A DNA stretch of 64,000 bases from positions 1,331,705 through 1,395,704 of the forward strand of contig NZ_JALGRF010000001.1 in the NCBI RefSeq assembly GCF_022815725.1, in the 5' to 3' direction. The notes below the pieces were generated by a model. That model was given only the letters and a program-made list of their open reading frames with translations. It ran no database searches and was not told the origin of the DNA. The DNA comes from Streptomyces sp. APSN-46.1. GTDB lineage: Bacteria > Actinomycetota > Actinomycetes > Streptomycetales > Streptomycetaceae. The position numbers and the translations under genes are program-made. This document shows positions 16,795 through 25,400 of the stretch, piece after piece (within the stretch, counting starts at the first letter, position 1; every line of letters starts with the position of its first letter).

Positions 16795-18897
16795 ATGTCC
16801 TGGCTCCAACACCCCCACAGCCGCCGGAAGGTCATGGCGGCCACCGTCGGCCTGGTCGCGGGCGCCACGTTGCCGGCGATAGGCGCGATGCGCGCGGCGG
16901 CGGCCACGACGGCCCAGCAGGAGCAGTTCACCAACCCGGTGATCTGGCAGGACTTCGCCGACCTCGAGGTCATCCGCGTCGGCGACGCGTACTACTACAC
17001 CGGCTCGACCATGCACTACTCGCCGGGCGCGCCCGTCCTGCGCTCCTACGACCTGGTCAACTGGGAGTTCATCGGCCACTCGGTGCCGGTCCTCGACTTC
17101 GGCGACGCGTACGACCTCAACGGCGGACGGGCGTACGTCGGGGGCATCTGGGCGTCCTCGATGCGCTACCGCCCCAGCGACAAGACCTTCTACTGGCTGG
17201 GCCAGATCGGCTGGCAGCGGTCGTACGTATACAGCGCCACCGATGCGGCGGGCCCCTGGACCCGGCACGCCGAGATCGGCAGCATCTACTACGACGCGGG
17301 GCTGCTCTTCGACGACGACGGCACCCCGTACGTGGCGTACGGCGCCAACGAGATCCGCGTCGCGCAGCTCTCCCCGGACATGCGCACCGAGGTCAGGTCC
17401 GAGCACGTGCTCACCAAGCCCGCCGAGTTCGGCCTGATGGAGGGCTCCCGCTTCTACAAGATCAACGGGAACTACTACATCTTCGTCACCCGCCCGGCCG
17501 ACGGCACCGCCGGGCAGTACATCTGGAAGTCCACCTCAGGCCCCTTCGGCCCGTACGAGATGCGGGAGGTGCTGTGGGACCTGTCCCGCCCGATCCCCGG
17601 CGGCGGCGTGCCGCACCAGGGTGCGCTGGTCGACACCCCGAACGGCGACTGGTACTACATGGGCTTCATCGACGCCTATCCCGGCGGCCGCGTCCCCGCC
17701 CTGGCCCCGGTCACCTGGAACGCCGAGGGCTGGCCCGAGCTCCAGACCGTCGACGGCGCGTGGGGCAAGACATACCCCTACCCGGTCACCCCGCACCCGC
17801 TCCCGCCGATGACCGGCGCCGACACCTTCGAGGGGACGGCGCTGGCGCCGTACTGGGAGTGGAACCACAACCCCGACACCGCCGCGTTCACCGTCGACAA
17901 CGGGCTCACCCTCAGGACCGCCACCGTCACCAACGACCTCTACAACGCCCGTAACACCCTCACCCGCCGTATCCAGGGCCCCGCCTCCACCGCGACCGTC
18001 GTGCTCGACTGCTCCGGGATGGCGGACGGCGACCGGGCCGGGCTGGCGATGCTGCGCGACTCCTCCGCCTGGATCGGCGTCACGCGGCAGAACGGCGTCA
18101 GCAGGCTGGTGATGTTCGACGGCCTGACCATGGACGCCAGCTGGAACACCAGCAGCACCGGCACCGAGCAGGCCCGCGCCGACCTCCCCGCCTCCGGCAG
18201 CCGCGTCTGGCTGCGCGCCACCGCCGACATCAGCCCGGGGCCGGGCCGCCAGGCGACGTTCTCCTACAGCACCGACGGCACCACCTTCACCCCGCTCGGC
18301 CCGGCCTTCACCATGAGCCGCGCGTGGGAGTTCTTCATGGGCTACCGCTTCGCCGTCTTCAACCACGCCACCAAGGCCCTCGGCGGCAAAGTGCGGGTGG
18401 AACGCTTCGAGTTGAGCGCGTGCGCGCCGGCGGCGCAACCGGGCCCTGTGGACACGAACGCCTGGTACGTCATGGTCAACCGCAACAGCGGCAAGGCACT
18501 GGACGTGGCGGGCGCGAGCTCCGCGGACGGCGCCGCGCTCACGCAGTGGGCCCGGTACGACGGGACCAACCAGCAGTTCCAGTTCGTGGACTCCGGAGGC
18601 GGCTACTACCGGTTGAAGGCGAGGCACTCCGGCAAGCTGCTGGACGTCTCCGGCTGGTCGACGGCCGACAACGCCGCCATCAACCAGTGGAGCGACCACG
18701 GTGGCGTGAACCAGCAGTTCCGGTTGGCGGACTCACCGGACGGATACGTCCGGTTGATCAACCGCAACAGCGGGAAGGCCGTCGAGGTACCGGGCTTCTC
18801 CTCCGCCGACGGGACCGGCATCGTCCAGTACTCGGACTGGGGCGGCGTGAACCAGCAGTGGAAGCTCGTCCGCGTCGGCTTCACGGGCTCCTGCTGA
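16795..18897 (+). CDS. Exported GH43 enzyme with beta-sandwich domain and C-terminal CBM13
   Basis: 700 aa. A Tat-like leader (SRRKVMAATVGLVAG) ends near RAAAA (~residue 36). GH43 propeller at ~40-340, beginning NPVIWQDFADLEVIRVGDAYYY and containing GLMEGSRFYKINGNYYIF with the likely acid Glu. A concanavalin-like GH43 C2 domain at ~345-540 (DTFEGTALAPYWEWNHNPD). CBM13 at ~555-697 with three NQQF/NQQW repeats closely resembling the GH62 CBM13. Probably a beta-xylosidase or arabinofuranosidase. ATG at 16795; LacI-type site upstream and terminator downstream. Confidence 0.88.
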   Translation: MSWLQHPHSRRKVMAATVGLVAGATLPAIGAMRAAAATTAQQEQFTNPVIWQDFADLEVIRVGDAYYYTGSTMHYSPGAPVLRSYDLVNWEFIGHSVPVLDFGDAYDLNGGRAYVGGIWASSMRYRPSDKTFYWLGQIGWQRSYVYSATDAAGPWTRHAEIGSIYYDAGLLFDDDGTPYVAYGANEIRVAQLSPDMRTEVRSEHVLTKPAEFGLMEGSRFYKINGNYYIFVTRPADGTAGQYIWKSTSGPFGPYEMREVLWDLSRPIPGGGVPHQGALVDTPNGDWYYMGFIDAYPGGRVPALAPVTWNAEGWPELQTVDGAWGKTYPYPVTPHPLPPMTGADTFEGTALAPYWEWNHNPDTAAFTVDNGLTLRTATVTNDLYNARNTLTRRIQGPASTATVVLDCSGMADGDRAGLAMLRDSSAWIGVTRQNGVSRLVMFDGLTMDASWNTSSTGTEQARADLPASGSRVWLRATADISPGPGRQATFSYSTDGTTFTPLGPAFTMSRAWEFFMGYRFAVFNHATKALGGKVRVERFELSACAPAAQPGPVDTNAWYVMVNRNSGKALDVAGASSADGAALTQWARYDGTNQQFQFVDSGGGYYRLKARHSGKLLDVSGWSTADNAAINQWSDHGGVNQQFRLADSPDGYVRLINRNSGKAVEVPGFSSADGTGIVQYSDWGGVNQQWKLVRVGFTGSC

Positions 18898-18919
18898 CAC
18901 CAGTATCCGGTTCAAGCCC

Positions 18920-18960
18920 ACCGAAACTCCCCCTGCCCGCTGGGCAAGGGGAGTTTCGGT
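18920..18960. terminator. Terminator hairpin after the GH43-CBM13 gene
   Basis: Long stem (ACCGAAACTCCCC and complement, continued by TGCCC/GGGCA) with a 3-base loop. The rest of the sequence to the IS at 19031 has no gene. Confidence 0.85.
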
Positions 18961-19030
18961 CTGCGCGCCCCCTAGGTCGCACGGCCGACAGCGAGGTCCG
19001 AAAAATCTTGGACCGGACGGCAACCTTTTC

Positions 19031-19961
19031 TGAGACCGCGTCTGAGATCTCACGGGTTGGTGCGTGAGAGGGGTAGTGGGCCTGGTCGCCTGGCTGGTTT
19101 GCCTCGGGTGAGTCGGCGGACCATGATGCCGATCATTGCCCAGCGGATCATGGTCTCGGAGCGGGCGGGCTGCTGCTCGTAGTCGCGGGCGAGGCGGCGG
19201 TGGGCGGTGATCCACGAGAAGGCGCGCTCGACTGCCCACCGCTTGGGCTGGACCTGGAACCCGCGCTGGTCCGGGGCCTTGCGCACGATCTCCAGCTCAC
19301 GGCCGAGGATCGTGCGGGTCCACTCCACCAGGCGGCCGGCGAAGCCCTGATCCGCCCAGATCTTCTGAACTCCCGGATGGTCGAGGCGAGTCCACAGCAG
19401 CGGGTGCTTGGCGCCGTCGCGGTCCTGGATGTTCGCGGCGACCACGTGCACGGCCAGGAGCAGACCGAGGGTGTCGGTGACGATGAACCGCTTACGGCCC
19501 TTGACCTTCTTTCCCGCGTCGAAGCCTCTGGTAGTGACCGGGACGGTGTCGGCCGTACGCACGGACTGCGAGTCGATCAGCCCGGCGCTCGGCTCGGCAT
19601 TCCTGCCGTCGGCCTCGCGGACCAGGCCGCGCAGGGCGTCGTGGATCCGCTCGACAGTGCCGTCGTCGTGCCACCACGTGAAGTACCAGTACACCGTCGG
19701 CCACGGCGGGAAGTCCTTCGGCAACTGCCGCCAGGCACAGCCGGTCCGCACCACGTAGAAGATCGCGTCCACGACCCTCCGACGTGGGTGCTTCTCCCGC
19801 CGCCCACCCTTCGGACCCACCCGCGCCGGCGGTAGCAACGGCTCCACCAGCACCCACTGACCATCCGTCAAGTCCGACGGATACCCGCCCCCAGAACCAC
19901 TCACACAAGCCCCAGCGACCCCACCAGCCAAGGGACACCGCAGATCTCAAACGCGGTCTGA
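19031..19961 (-). mobile_element. Complete IS5-family insertion sequence
   Basis: About 931 bp bounded by imperfect terminal inverted repeats at 19033-19050 (AGACCGCGTCTGAGATCT) and 19942-19959 (one mismatch), enclosing one transposase gene. Its 3' end faces the GH island, as does the 3' end of the partial copy at 8142-8545. No convincing target duplication was seen. Confidence 0.85.
19050..19931 (-). CDS. IS5-family transposase
   Basis: Up to 293 aa. N-terminal DUF4096-type region (YPSDLTDGQWVLVEPLLPPA) then a DDE_Tnp_1 domain with LIDSQSV (D), WADQGF (D) and WAVERAFSWI (E) plus the RRLARDYE motif. All catalytic residues are present and the frame is intact, so the element may be active. A GTG at 19904 (VSGSGGGYPSDL) is an alternative start. 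Confidence 0.92.
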   Translation of the reverse strand: MAGGVAGACVSGSGGGYPSDLTDGQWVLVEPLLPPARVGPKGGRREKHPRRRVVDAIFYVVRTGCAWRQLPKDFPPWPTVYWYFTWWHDDGTVERIHDALRGLVREADGRNAEPSAGLIDSQSVRTADTVPVTTRGFDAGKKVKGRKRFIVTDTLGLLLAVHVVAANIQDRDGAKHPLLWTRLDHPGVQKIWADQGFAGRLVEWTRTILGRELEIVRKAPDQRGFQVQPKRWAVERAFSWITAHRRLARDYEQQPARSETMIRWAMIGIMVRRLTRGKPARRPGPLPLSRTNP

Positions 19962-20098
19962 CGACCTCGCCGCGGCCCACGGCAGTCTGCGGAAAATCAT
20001 CCGCGCCGAGAACCACGGCAGGCAAGATGATGTCTGGAACAAGGGAACCATCGCACTTTCCGGCCGCTGCGCGAGTCGAAGCAGAGGGAGAATACCGA

Positions 20099-21433
20099 GT
20101 GAGCACTCCACGCAAAACACCCCCACACTTTCGCCACTTACACACGAGTGGAACACGGCACGGAACACGGCAAAGGGGTGGCCGCAATTCCTGGAAGCCG
20201 TGCATGTTGACGGACTGCGGGGATGGAACGGTGAGACCGTAGAATTCAGATTCCCAGTCGTTGCAGTTGCTGGCGAAAACGGGGCTGGAAAGAGCACTGT
20301 CCTCAAAGTTGCAGCTGCCGCTTATGTGGCAAACCAAGAGGACGGATTGACTTTCTACCCGGACGACTTCTTTCCTAATACGCCATGGGAAAGCGTCGAA
20401 GGCGTTGCCTTGGGCTACCAGATCAGGCGCGGAAATTCCGTCACCAACCTAGCCTTGAGGAAGCCCACCAAGCGATGGCGTGGAATGCCTGACAGATTTC
20501 GGCGCCCCGTATTCTTTCTCGACATCAGCCGCACACAACCCATCAACACTCTAGTCGGCTATGGAAAGATCGCTAAGGAGCTGAATTTCCCTGGGGATAT
20601 CACTCCATTTAGCGAGTCTGACCGGGCGCTGCTATCTCGGATCATGAACAAGTCGTACACTGCGAGCGGTATGGCGAAGTACGAAAACAAGCAGGTCGGA
20701 GTCAAGGGCTCAGCGTCGCCTGATGGCAGAACTGTTCGCCATCTCGAAAGAGAGGAAGATTCAATTCATTCTGTCCACCCACTCGGCCACCATTCTTGAA
20801 CAACTGCCGACTGAGGCTCGCGTCTACATTCAGGCTCAGCGCAAGGGGCCGCGAAACATCATCTATGGAGTGACTCCAGAGTTCGCTATGTCACTCATGG
20901 ATGATGTTGACCATCCAGAGCTCACGCTATATTGCGAGGACGAGCAGGCACAGACTCTCACTGACGCATTGATCTCCCAGGAGATGCCTGAAATCAGGAA
21001 CCGAGTGGCAGTGATACCGGTGGGTGCTGCTTCCACAGTGAAAACACTCGGGGAGCTGGCATCGAAAGATAAGCTCCCCAATCGGTCGCTCGGAATTCTC
21101 GATGGAGATCAGGAGAAGAGCGCAGGCTGCATTCTACTCCCAGGCACCCAGGCGCCCGAGAAAGAGGTCTTCAGCGCCCTTGATGAACCGGCGTGGGAGA
21201 AGGTTGCCAATCGCCTCGATGTCAGATTTGCTGATCTACTAGAAGCCGTCGACGACGCACGCCAGATCGTCAACCACCATGCGTGGGCTCGCAAGGTAGC
21301 AGAACGACTTGGCCCGCGAGTTCGCATTGGACGGGTTTGGGAAGACATCGCCTCGGTGTGGTCCAAGGAAGTAGTCGATCCAGTCGAGCGATCAGCGTTC
21401 GTCGAGGCGATCTTCCAGAATCTGATCAAGTGA
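20099..21433 (+). pseudogene. Broken OLD-family ATPase/Toprim nuclease gene
   Basis: The frame from 20200 encodes an AAA/ABC-type N-terminus with Walker A GENGAGKST. In-frame sequence matching the domain continues upstream (WPQFLEAVHVDGLRGW) without a start. A GTG at 20099 with GAGGGAG before it is a likely native start if one frameshift is allowed. Around 20700-20723 the frame shifts into SRAQRRLMAELFAI, and the ABC signature and Walker B that should lie between are missing, so there is an internal deletion. The C-terminal part (to 21433) keeps the H-loop (LSTHSATI) and Toprim-like CEDE and LDGD motifs. Base composition is clearly less GC-rich than the neighbours, suggesting transfer. Confidence 0.75.
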
Positions 21434-21514
21434 CCGGGTGCGCGCCTAAGCGTGATCGCGTTCGGGCGCGCCAGCCAAGGCGTCGGCTCGTCATCTTGCC
21501 GGCCTACATGGCAA

Positions 21515-22395
21515 CACTGAGCTTCTTCGATGTGGCCACCGATCGGGTGACGGTCCGTGAAGCGAAACGAGCGAGGCCCCCGGGCTGTTGATCGAGATGT
21601 CTGATGTCTCAATTACGTTGCTCGGGGGACTCGTTGGTCGTCCATCCTGCCGCAATCGACCTGCCGCACGCACTCGTGGAGTGGGTCACCATGCTGATCG
21701 TCACCCGTGAGGGCGACCGGCGCTGCAAGCTCCGTCCGTCCCAGCGCGCGATGGTGGCACTGGTGTACCTGCGCGAGCACACCACTTTGGCGAAGATCGC
21801 CGCCGGGTTCGGGATCAGCGAGTCCACCGCCCATGCCTACATCAGCGCGGTCGTCGACCTGCTCGCCGCGCGTGCGCCGGGTCTGCTGAGGACGCTGCGC
21901 GAGCATGATCCCGACTTCGTCCTGCTCGACGGAACCCTCGCCGAGTGCGACCGGGTCGGCGACGGCCGGGCCGACTACTCCCACAAGCACCGGCGCCACG
22001 GCGTGAACGTGCAGGTCGTCACCGATCCCGGCGGCCGGCTGCTGTGGCTCTCGCCCGCCCTGCCGGGCCGCACTCACGACCTGACCGCCGCCCGCACCCA
22101 CCGGATCATCCGCATCTGCGAGCGCCAGGGCGTTCCCATCCTGGCCGATCTCGCCTACCAGGGCGCCGGTCCGTGGCTGACCACGGGCATCAAACGCAGG
22201 CCCCTGCAGGAACTGACCCCCACTGAGAAGACCCGCAACCGTGCCCTGGCCGCCACACGGGCACCCGTCGAACGCGGCGTCGCCCGCCTGAAGTCCTGGC
22301 GGATCTTCCGCAGGTCCCGATGCAGTCCCAACCGCATGACGTCAATCGCCAAGGCCGTCCTCACACTGGAGCTGCAACGCTGAAGAAGCTCAGTG
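21515..22395 (+). mobile_element. IS5-like insertion sequence (DDE_Tnp_4 type), 881 bp
   Basis: Ends are 14-bp perfect inverted repeats CACTGAGCTTCTTC at 21515-21528 and its complement at 22382-22395, the latter overlapping the transposase stop codon. Encloses one transposase. A second, inverted copy of its left end lies at 23113-23218. Confidence 0.85.
21604..22383 (+). CDS. IS5-like transposase (HTH_Tnp_4/DDE_Tnp_4)
   Basis: 259 aa. HTH at ~45-80 ([20 protein letters not shown]). DDE domain with [11 protein letters not shown] (D), ILADLAYQG (D) and [13 protein letters not shown] (E). The frame is intact. The first ~17 residues are encoded in the terminal region shared with the inverted remnant; the start may lie slightly downstream. 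Confidence 0.9.
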   Translation: MSQLRCSGDSLVVHPAAIDLPHALVEWVTMLIVTREGDRRCKLRPSQRAMVALVYLREHTTLAKIAAGFGISESTAHAYISAVVDLLAARAPGLLRTLREHDPDFVLLDGTLAECDRVGDGRADYSHKHRRHGVNVQVVTDPGGRLLWLSPALPGRTHDLTAARTHRIIRICERQGVPILADLAYQGAGPWLTTGIKRRPLQELTPTEKTRNRALAATRAPVERGVARLKSWRIFRRSRCSPNRMTSIAKAVLTLELQR

Positions 22396-22429
22396 ATGAA
22401 TTCGGAGGCCGGTCGGAAGCAGCGGACAG

Positions 22430-22467
22430 GCCGCCGGCCGCCGGAGGGATTTCCGGCGGCCGGCGGC
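22430..22467. terminator. Terminator hairpin downstream of the SH3-like gene
   Basis: Perfect 15-bp stem (GCCGCCGGCCGCCGG and complement) with an 8-base loop, 43 bp past the stop of the leftward gene at 22511. Confidence 0.8.
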
Positions 22468-22510
22468 CCGTTGAAGGGCTGGGGAACGGTGTCCTCGGCG
22501 CGGGTCCCTG

Positions 22511-22897
22511 TCAGGACTCGCAGGGAAGGTTGACGATGCGGACGGTGTACGCCGAGGAGACCCAGCGGTTGGTGCCCACCTTGCGGAAACCGTTGGTGGT
22601 GGACGCCGATGCGAGGATCGTGGAGCCGTTGGCGTAGGACCCGACGACCGAGTAGCCGGTGCCGGGACCGCTGCGGATCAGCAGACCGCCGCTGGCGTTG
22701 ACCTTGTAGTAGCACTGGGTGGCGAGCGCACCGGCCGGCGCGAGCTCCACGGCCGCGCCCGTCGTCCGGGCGGGTGCGGCGGCCTGGGCCGTGAGACCGC
22801 CGCCGAGGAGCGCGGCGGCGGACAGGGCCGCCACGGCCGCCGTGCGGGCGGCGGAGCGACGCGGTGACATGGTGCGGCGTGCTGCTGTGACCCTCAT
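22511..22897 (-). CDS. Small secreted bacterial SH3-like protein
   Basis: 128 aa. Arg-rich N-region and hydrophobic core form a signal peptide ending near AQAAA (~residue 40). The mature part is one SH3b-like domain (GGLLIRSGPGTGYSVVGSYANG) with Cys at 62 and near the C-terminus, probably forming a disulfide. Such proteins usually bind cell wall or act as small secreted modulators. It lies between an intact IS and an inverted IS end remnant. Confidence 0.8.
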   Translation of the reverse strand: MRVTAARRTMSPRRSAARTAAVAALSAAALLGGGLTAQAAAPARTTGAAVELAPAGALATQCYYKVNASGGLLIRSGPGTGYSVVGSYANGSTILASASTTNGFRKVGTNRWVSSAYTVRIVNLPCES

Positions 22898-23050
22898 GGA
22901 ATCGATTCCCCTTGCGTCGTCGGTTCTGGGTGCGGAACACGTACGTAGGAGCAGGCCCGGGCCGGCCGAGCGGTGTCACCGCTCAAAGACACCGGAGCCG
23001 CGCACGACGTTAGCGCCATCGGGGCGAAATCAGCCGCCTGATACACGAGA

Positions 23051-23096
23051 ACTCCCCAACCGGAACGGGGGAAGTGGCCCGTTCCGGTTGGGGAGT
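23051..23096. terminator. Perfect hairpin, likely terminator
   Basis: 18-bp stem (ACTCCCCAACCGGAACGG and complement) with a 10-base loop, upstream of the SH3-like gene and beside the IS remnant. It has no intact gene immediately before it, so its own gene was probably lost. Confidence 0.7.
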
Positions 23097-23112
23097 CCGT
23101 AAGACGCTGAAT

Positions 23113-23218
23113 CAACGTAATTGAGACGTCAGACATCTCGATCAACAGCCCGGGGGCCTCGCTCGTTTCGCTTCACGGACCGTCACCCGATCGGTGGCCA
23201 CATCGAAGAAGCTCACTG
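23113..23218 (-). mobile_element. Inverted remnant of the left end of the IS at 21515-22395
   Basis: Bases 23113-23215 are the reverse complement of 21518-21620 with one visible mismatch, and the 14-bp terminal repeat follows at 23205-23218 with one mismatch. The rest of the second copy is absent. Confidence 0.85.
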
Positions 23219-23271
23219 CTCGGAATCCTGCTCACCACGGCGGAGCGCCGCCTGTGCAACGGGAGGCAGTC

Positions 23272-23651
23272 ATGACCGAACGCGACGTCATACTCAACGA
23301 AGTTGTCCAAGGGCTGCGCCCGATGGCACAGGGCATCGAATGGTTCGACACACTGGGTCCCGAGGAACAGTCCGAGACTCTGCTGTTTCTGCGTGCGCCG
23401 TCGCCGAAGATGGATCGGAGAGTATCCGCCGCTCCTGGCTGCGCCCGACGCATACACCCGCAGTACTAATCACGCGCAGCCGGATCGGCCAGCAACTGGG
23501 GAAGACATCCTCGCTCACGCCGCTCGGAGAACACCGCAAGGCGTTCCGTCTGGTCATCGCGGTACTCGCGATCGCAGACGAACGGCGCAGCGAGCGCTTC
23601 CACTCCGGCGGATGCGGTCACTGGTGGCACAGGCTGACCGTCGCTGACTGA
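23272..23651 (+). pseudogene. DUF5958-like gene with a frameshift
   Basis: The ATG at 23272 has GGGAGG upstream and opens MTERDVILNEVVQGLRPMAQ then GIEWFDTLGPEEQSETLLFL. Near 23390 the frame is lost and the family C-terminus continues in another frame (SIRRSWLRPTHTPAVLITR ... CGHWWHRL) to a stop at 23651. The two halves fit a ~125-residue Streptomyces protein of unknown function. Confidence 0.65.
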
Positions 23652-23693
23652 TTGCGTGCGAACCATCCGCACCCATCTGAAACAGAGGCACTC

Positions 23694-23744
23694 CTGTGAT
23701 CGCCATAGATGGCCGTACGGGCCGCCTACGGCGATCCGTCACAG
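23694..23744. promoter_or_regulatory. Imperfect dyad upstream of the CBASS-like operon
   Basis: CTGTGATCGCC near 23694 is mirrored by GGCGATCCGTCACAG ending at 23744, with further pairing inside. It could be a terminator of the broken upstream gene or a regulatory hairpin; no factor is assignable. Confidence 0.3.
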
Positions 23745-23835
23745 ATCATCTCGACGATTCTTACGGTCATATGCCCGATGAAGGTGCAGACAGCGCGTAA
23801 CTGGGGATAACCAGGGCGAGACGAAGGGAGTACTG

Positions 23836-24858
23836 ATGAAAGAGAAGTCCCTGAAACAACTCCTCGAAGAGGCCCGCCACCAGATCGAGGTCACCGACGA
23901 CGAGCTCGCCGAGGCAAAACGCCGAAGACAGCTTCTCGCCAGCGCACTTGGACGCGCCTTCCCCGGATCAACCATCTACTTCAACGGCAGCGTCGCCCAC
24001 GGGGACGCCAACACCCCCCTGACCGATGTCGACCTCGGCGCCAAGCTGAGCCCGGAAGACGCGCAGGGATTCGGACCCGATGGCGACGATGCGCTCCCCC
24101 TGATGGAGCGCGCGCGGGACGCGGTACGGGAGGATCTGGCCGACGAATTCCCCAAGCTCACCGTAGAAGTCGCGGGTCGACGACGAGCCGTGCTCGTACG
24201 CTTCGGCGACCCGGTGAGCGCCAGCCAACCGGACTTCACAGCCGACGTGATGACCGCGATCCCGCACCCTTCCGGCAAGGGCCTCTTCATCCCCAACATG
24301 GAGATCGCCGACAGGTGGGACCGGGCCGACCCGATCACGCATACCGGGATGGTACTGGAAGCCATCGACAGAACAGAGAACACGTTCGCCCGGACGGTGC
24401 GACTGCTGAAGCACTGGAACTGCACCCACAGCAAGCCGCTCTGCTCCTGGAACATCAAAGCGCTCGCGCTGGAGTGCATCACGACGCCGATGCCGCTGGC
24501 CGAGGCACTCCAAGCCTTCTTCGCCCACGCGACCCAAGAGCTCAAATCCGGGCCGACTGACGACCCGGCCGGTGTCGCCGGCCTCATCCCGCTCAACCTG
24601 CCGATCGGCGAAGTCCGCAAACGACTCGACACAGCCCGGGAATACGTCGACCTCGCCATAGAGCACGAGGCCGAGAACCGACCGCTGAGCGCCCAGCACG
24701 TCCTGAGCCGGGTCTTCCCCGAGATCGTCCCGGATGCGGACCCCACTCAGGAGGAGGCCACCCGGCTCCGTCGGGACGTGATCCTCACCGGGAGTGCAGC
24801 ATCCGGACTCGGGCTGGTGGTCCCGCGAGTCACCCCCACCCGGGCCTGGGCGCCGTAG
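23836..24858 (+). CDS. CBASS cyclic-oligonucleotide synthase (CD-NTase, SMODS-type nucleotidyltransferase)
   Basis: 340 aa. The nucleotidyltransferase core shows G51-S52 (FNGSVAHGD), metal-binding D64 and D66 (LTDVDLGAKL), and a third acid in PDFTADV (D133/D137). A helical C-terminal sensor-like domain follows with LLKHWNCTHSKPLCSWNIKAL. This matches DncV/cGAS-like enzymes that make cyclic di- or trinucleotides on phage infection. ATG at 23836 with GAAGGGAG upstream. Its stop is 2 bp before the E2-like gene, so the two are coupled. The C-terminus ends RAWAP rather than in Gly, the residue conjugated in characterised type II systems. Confidence 0.85.
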   Translation: MKEKSLKQLLEEARHQIEVTDDELAEAKRRRQLLASALGRAFPGSTIYFNGSVAHGDANTPLTDVDLGAKLSPEDAQGFGPDGDDALPLMERARDAVREDLADEFPKLTVEVAGRRRAVLVRFGDPVSASQPDFTADVMTAIPHPSGKGLFIPNMEIADRWDRADPITHTGMVLEAIDRTENTFARTVRLLKHWNCTHSKPLCSWNIKALALECITTPMPLAEALQAFFAHATQELKSGPTDDPAGVAGLIPLNLPIGEVRKRLDTAREYVDLAIEHEAENRPLSAQHVLSRVFPEIVPDADPTQEEATRLRRDVILTGSAASGLGLVVPRVTPTRAWAP

Positions 24859-24860
24859 AG

Positions 24861-25400
24861 ATGGGGATCTGGTACGGGGTTCAGCCTGCCTGGTGGGCCC
24901 CACTGGAACGGGACGCTCGGCATCGTTTCGGCGACGTCCTCCGGCATGCGTACGGCAGCGGTCGGCTCACCTATCGGTTGAGCGGACTCGACGTGATCGG
25001 CGAACCGACTCCTGTGTCAGTGACCGTCCGCTTCTTCGACGAGCCGTGCTACCCCACGTTCGGGCAGCGCCCTCAGGACTTCCCGCGGGTCTACGCGAAG
25101 CCCGGCGCTGCATCAAAGCACCGACACGACACCGACGACGCTCTGTGCCTCTGGCAGCCGTACGATCCTGAGGAACGGCGGTGGACCAGCTCGAAGGGCC
25201 TCCTCGACCTGTTCGAGATCGTCCGGACCCACTTGTTCATGGAGCACTGGTGGCGCCTCACCGGCGGAGACGACGGGGGCGAATGGCTCATCGAGGACGC
25301 ACCACACGGCCTGCCGGGGAGTAACACGTGGGCACCGTCGTCATCATCTCGGCCGCGCCGCAGGCGGGCAGCTGGACGTGGGCCCAGACCACCGCTCTGA
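24861..25400 (+). CDS. Stand-alone E2-like conjugating protein of a short type II CBASS
   Basis: 179 aa. The central region has HRHDTDDALCLWQPYDPEER with candidate catalytic Cys96 preceded by His87/His89, then a helix (LLDLFEIVRTHLFMEHWW) and GGEWLIEDAPHG. This pattern fits prokaryotic E2-fold proteins paired with CD-NTases. No E1 or JAB partner is encoded here. The ATG follows the CD-NTase stop directly. The last ~25 codons overlap the next gene by 73 bp and are low-complexity (Ser/Arg/Pro), so the native C-terminus may be unusual or the overlap recent. Confidence 0.6.
   Translation: MGIWYGVQPAWWAPLERDARHRFGDVLRHAYGSGRLTYRLSGLDVIGEPTPVSVTVRFFDEPCYPTFGQRPQDFPRVYAKPGAASKHRHDTDDALCLWQPYDPEERRWTSSKGLLDLFEIVRTHLFMEHWWRLTGGDDGGEWLIEDAPHGLPGSNTWAPSSSSRPRRRRAAGRGPRPPL

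Noticed and set aside
8142..19961. Calling the GH island a functional composite transposon
   Set aside because: The left IS copy lacks its 5' end and terminal repeat, and no target duplication was found, so present mobility is unsupported; reported only as an IS-flanked island.
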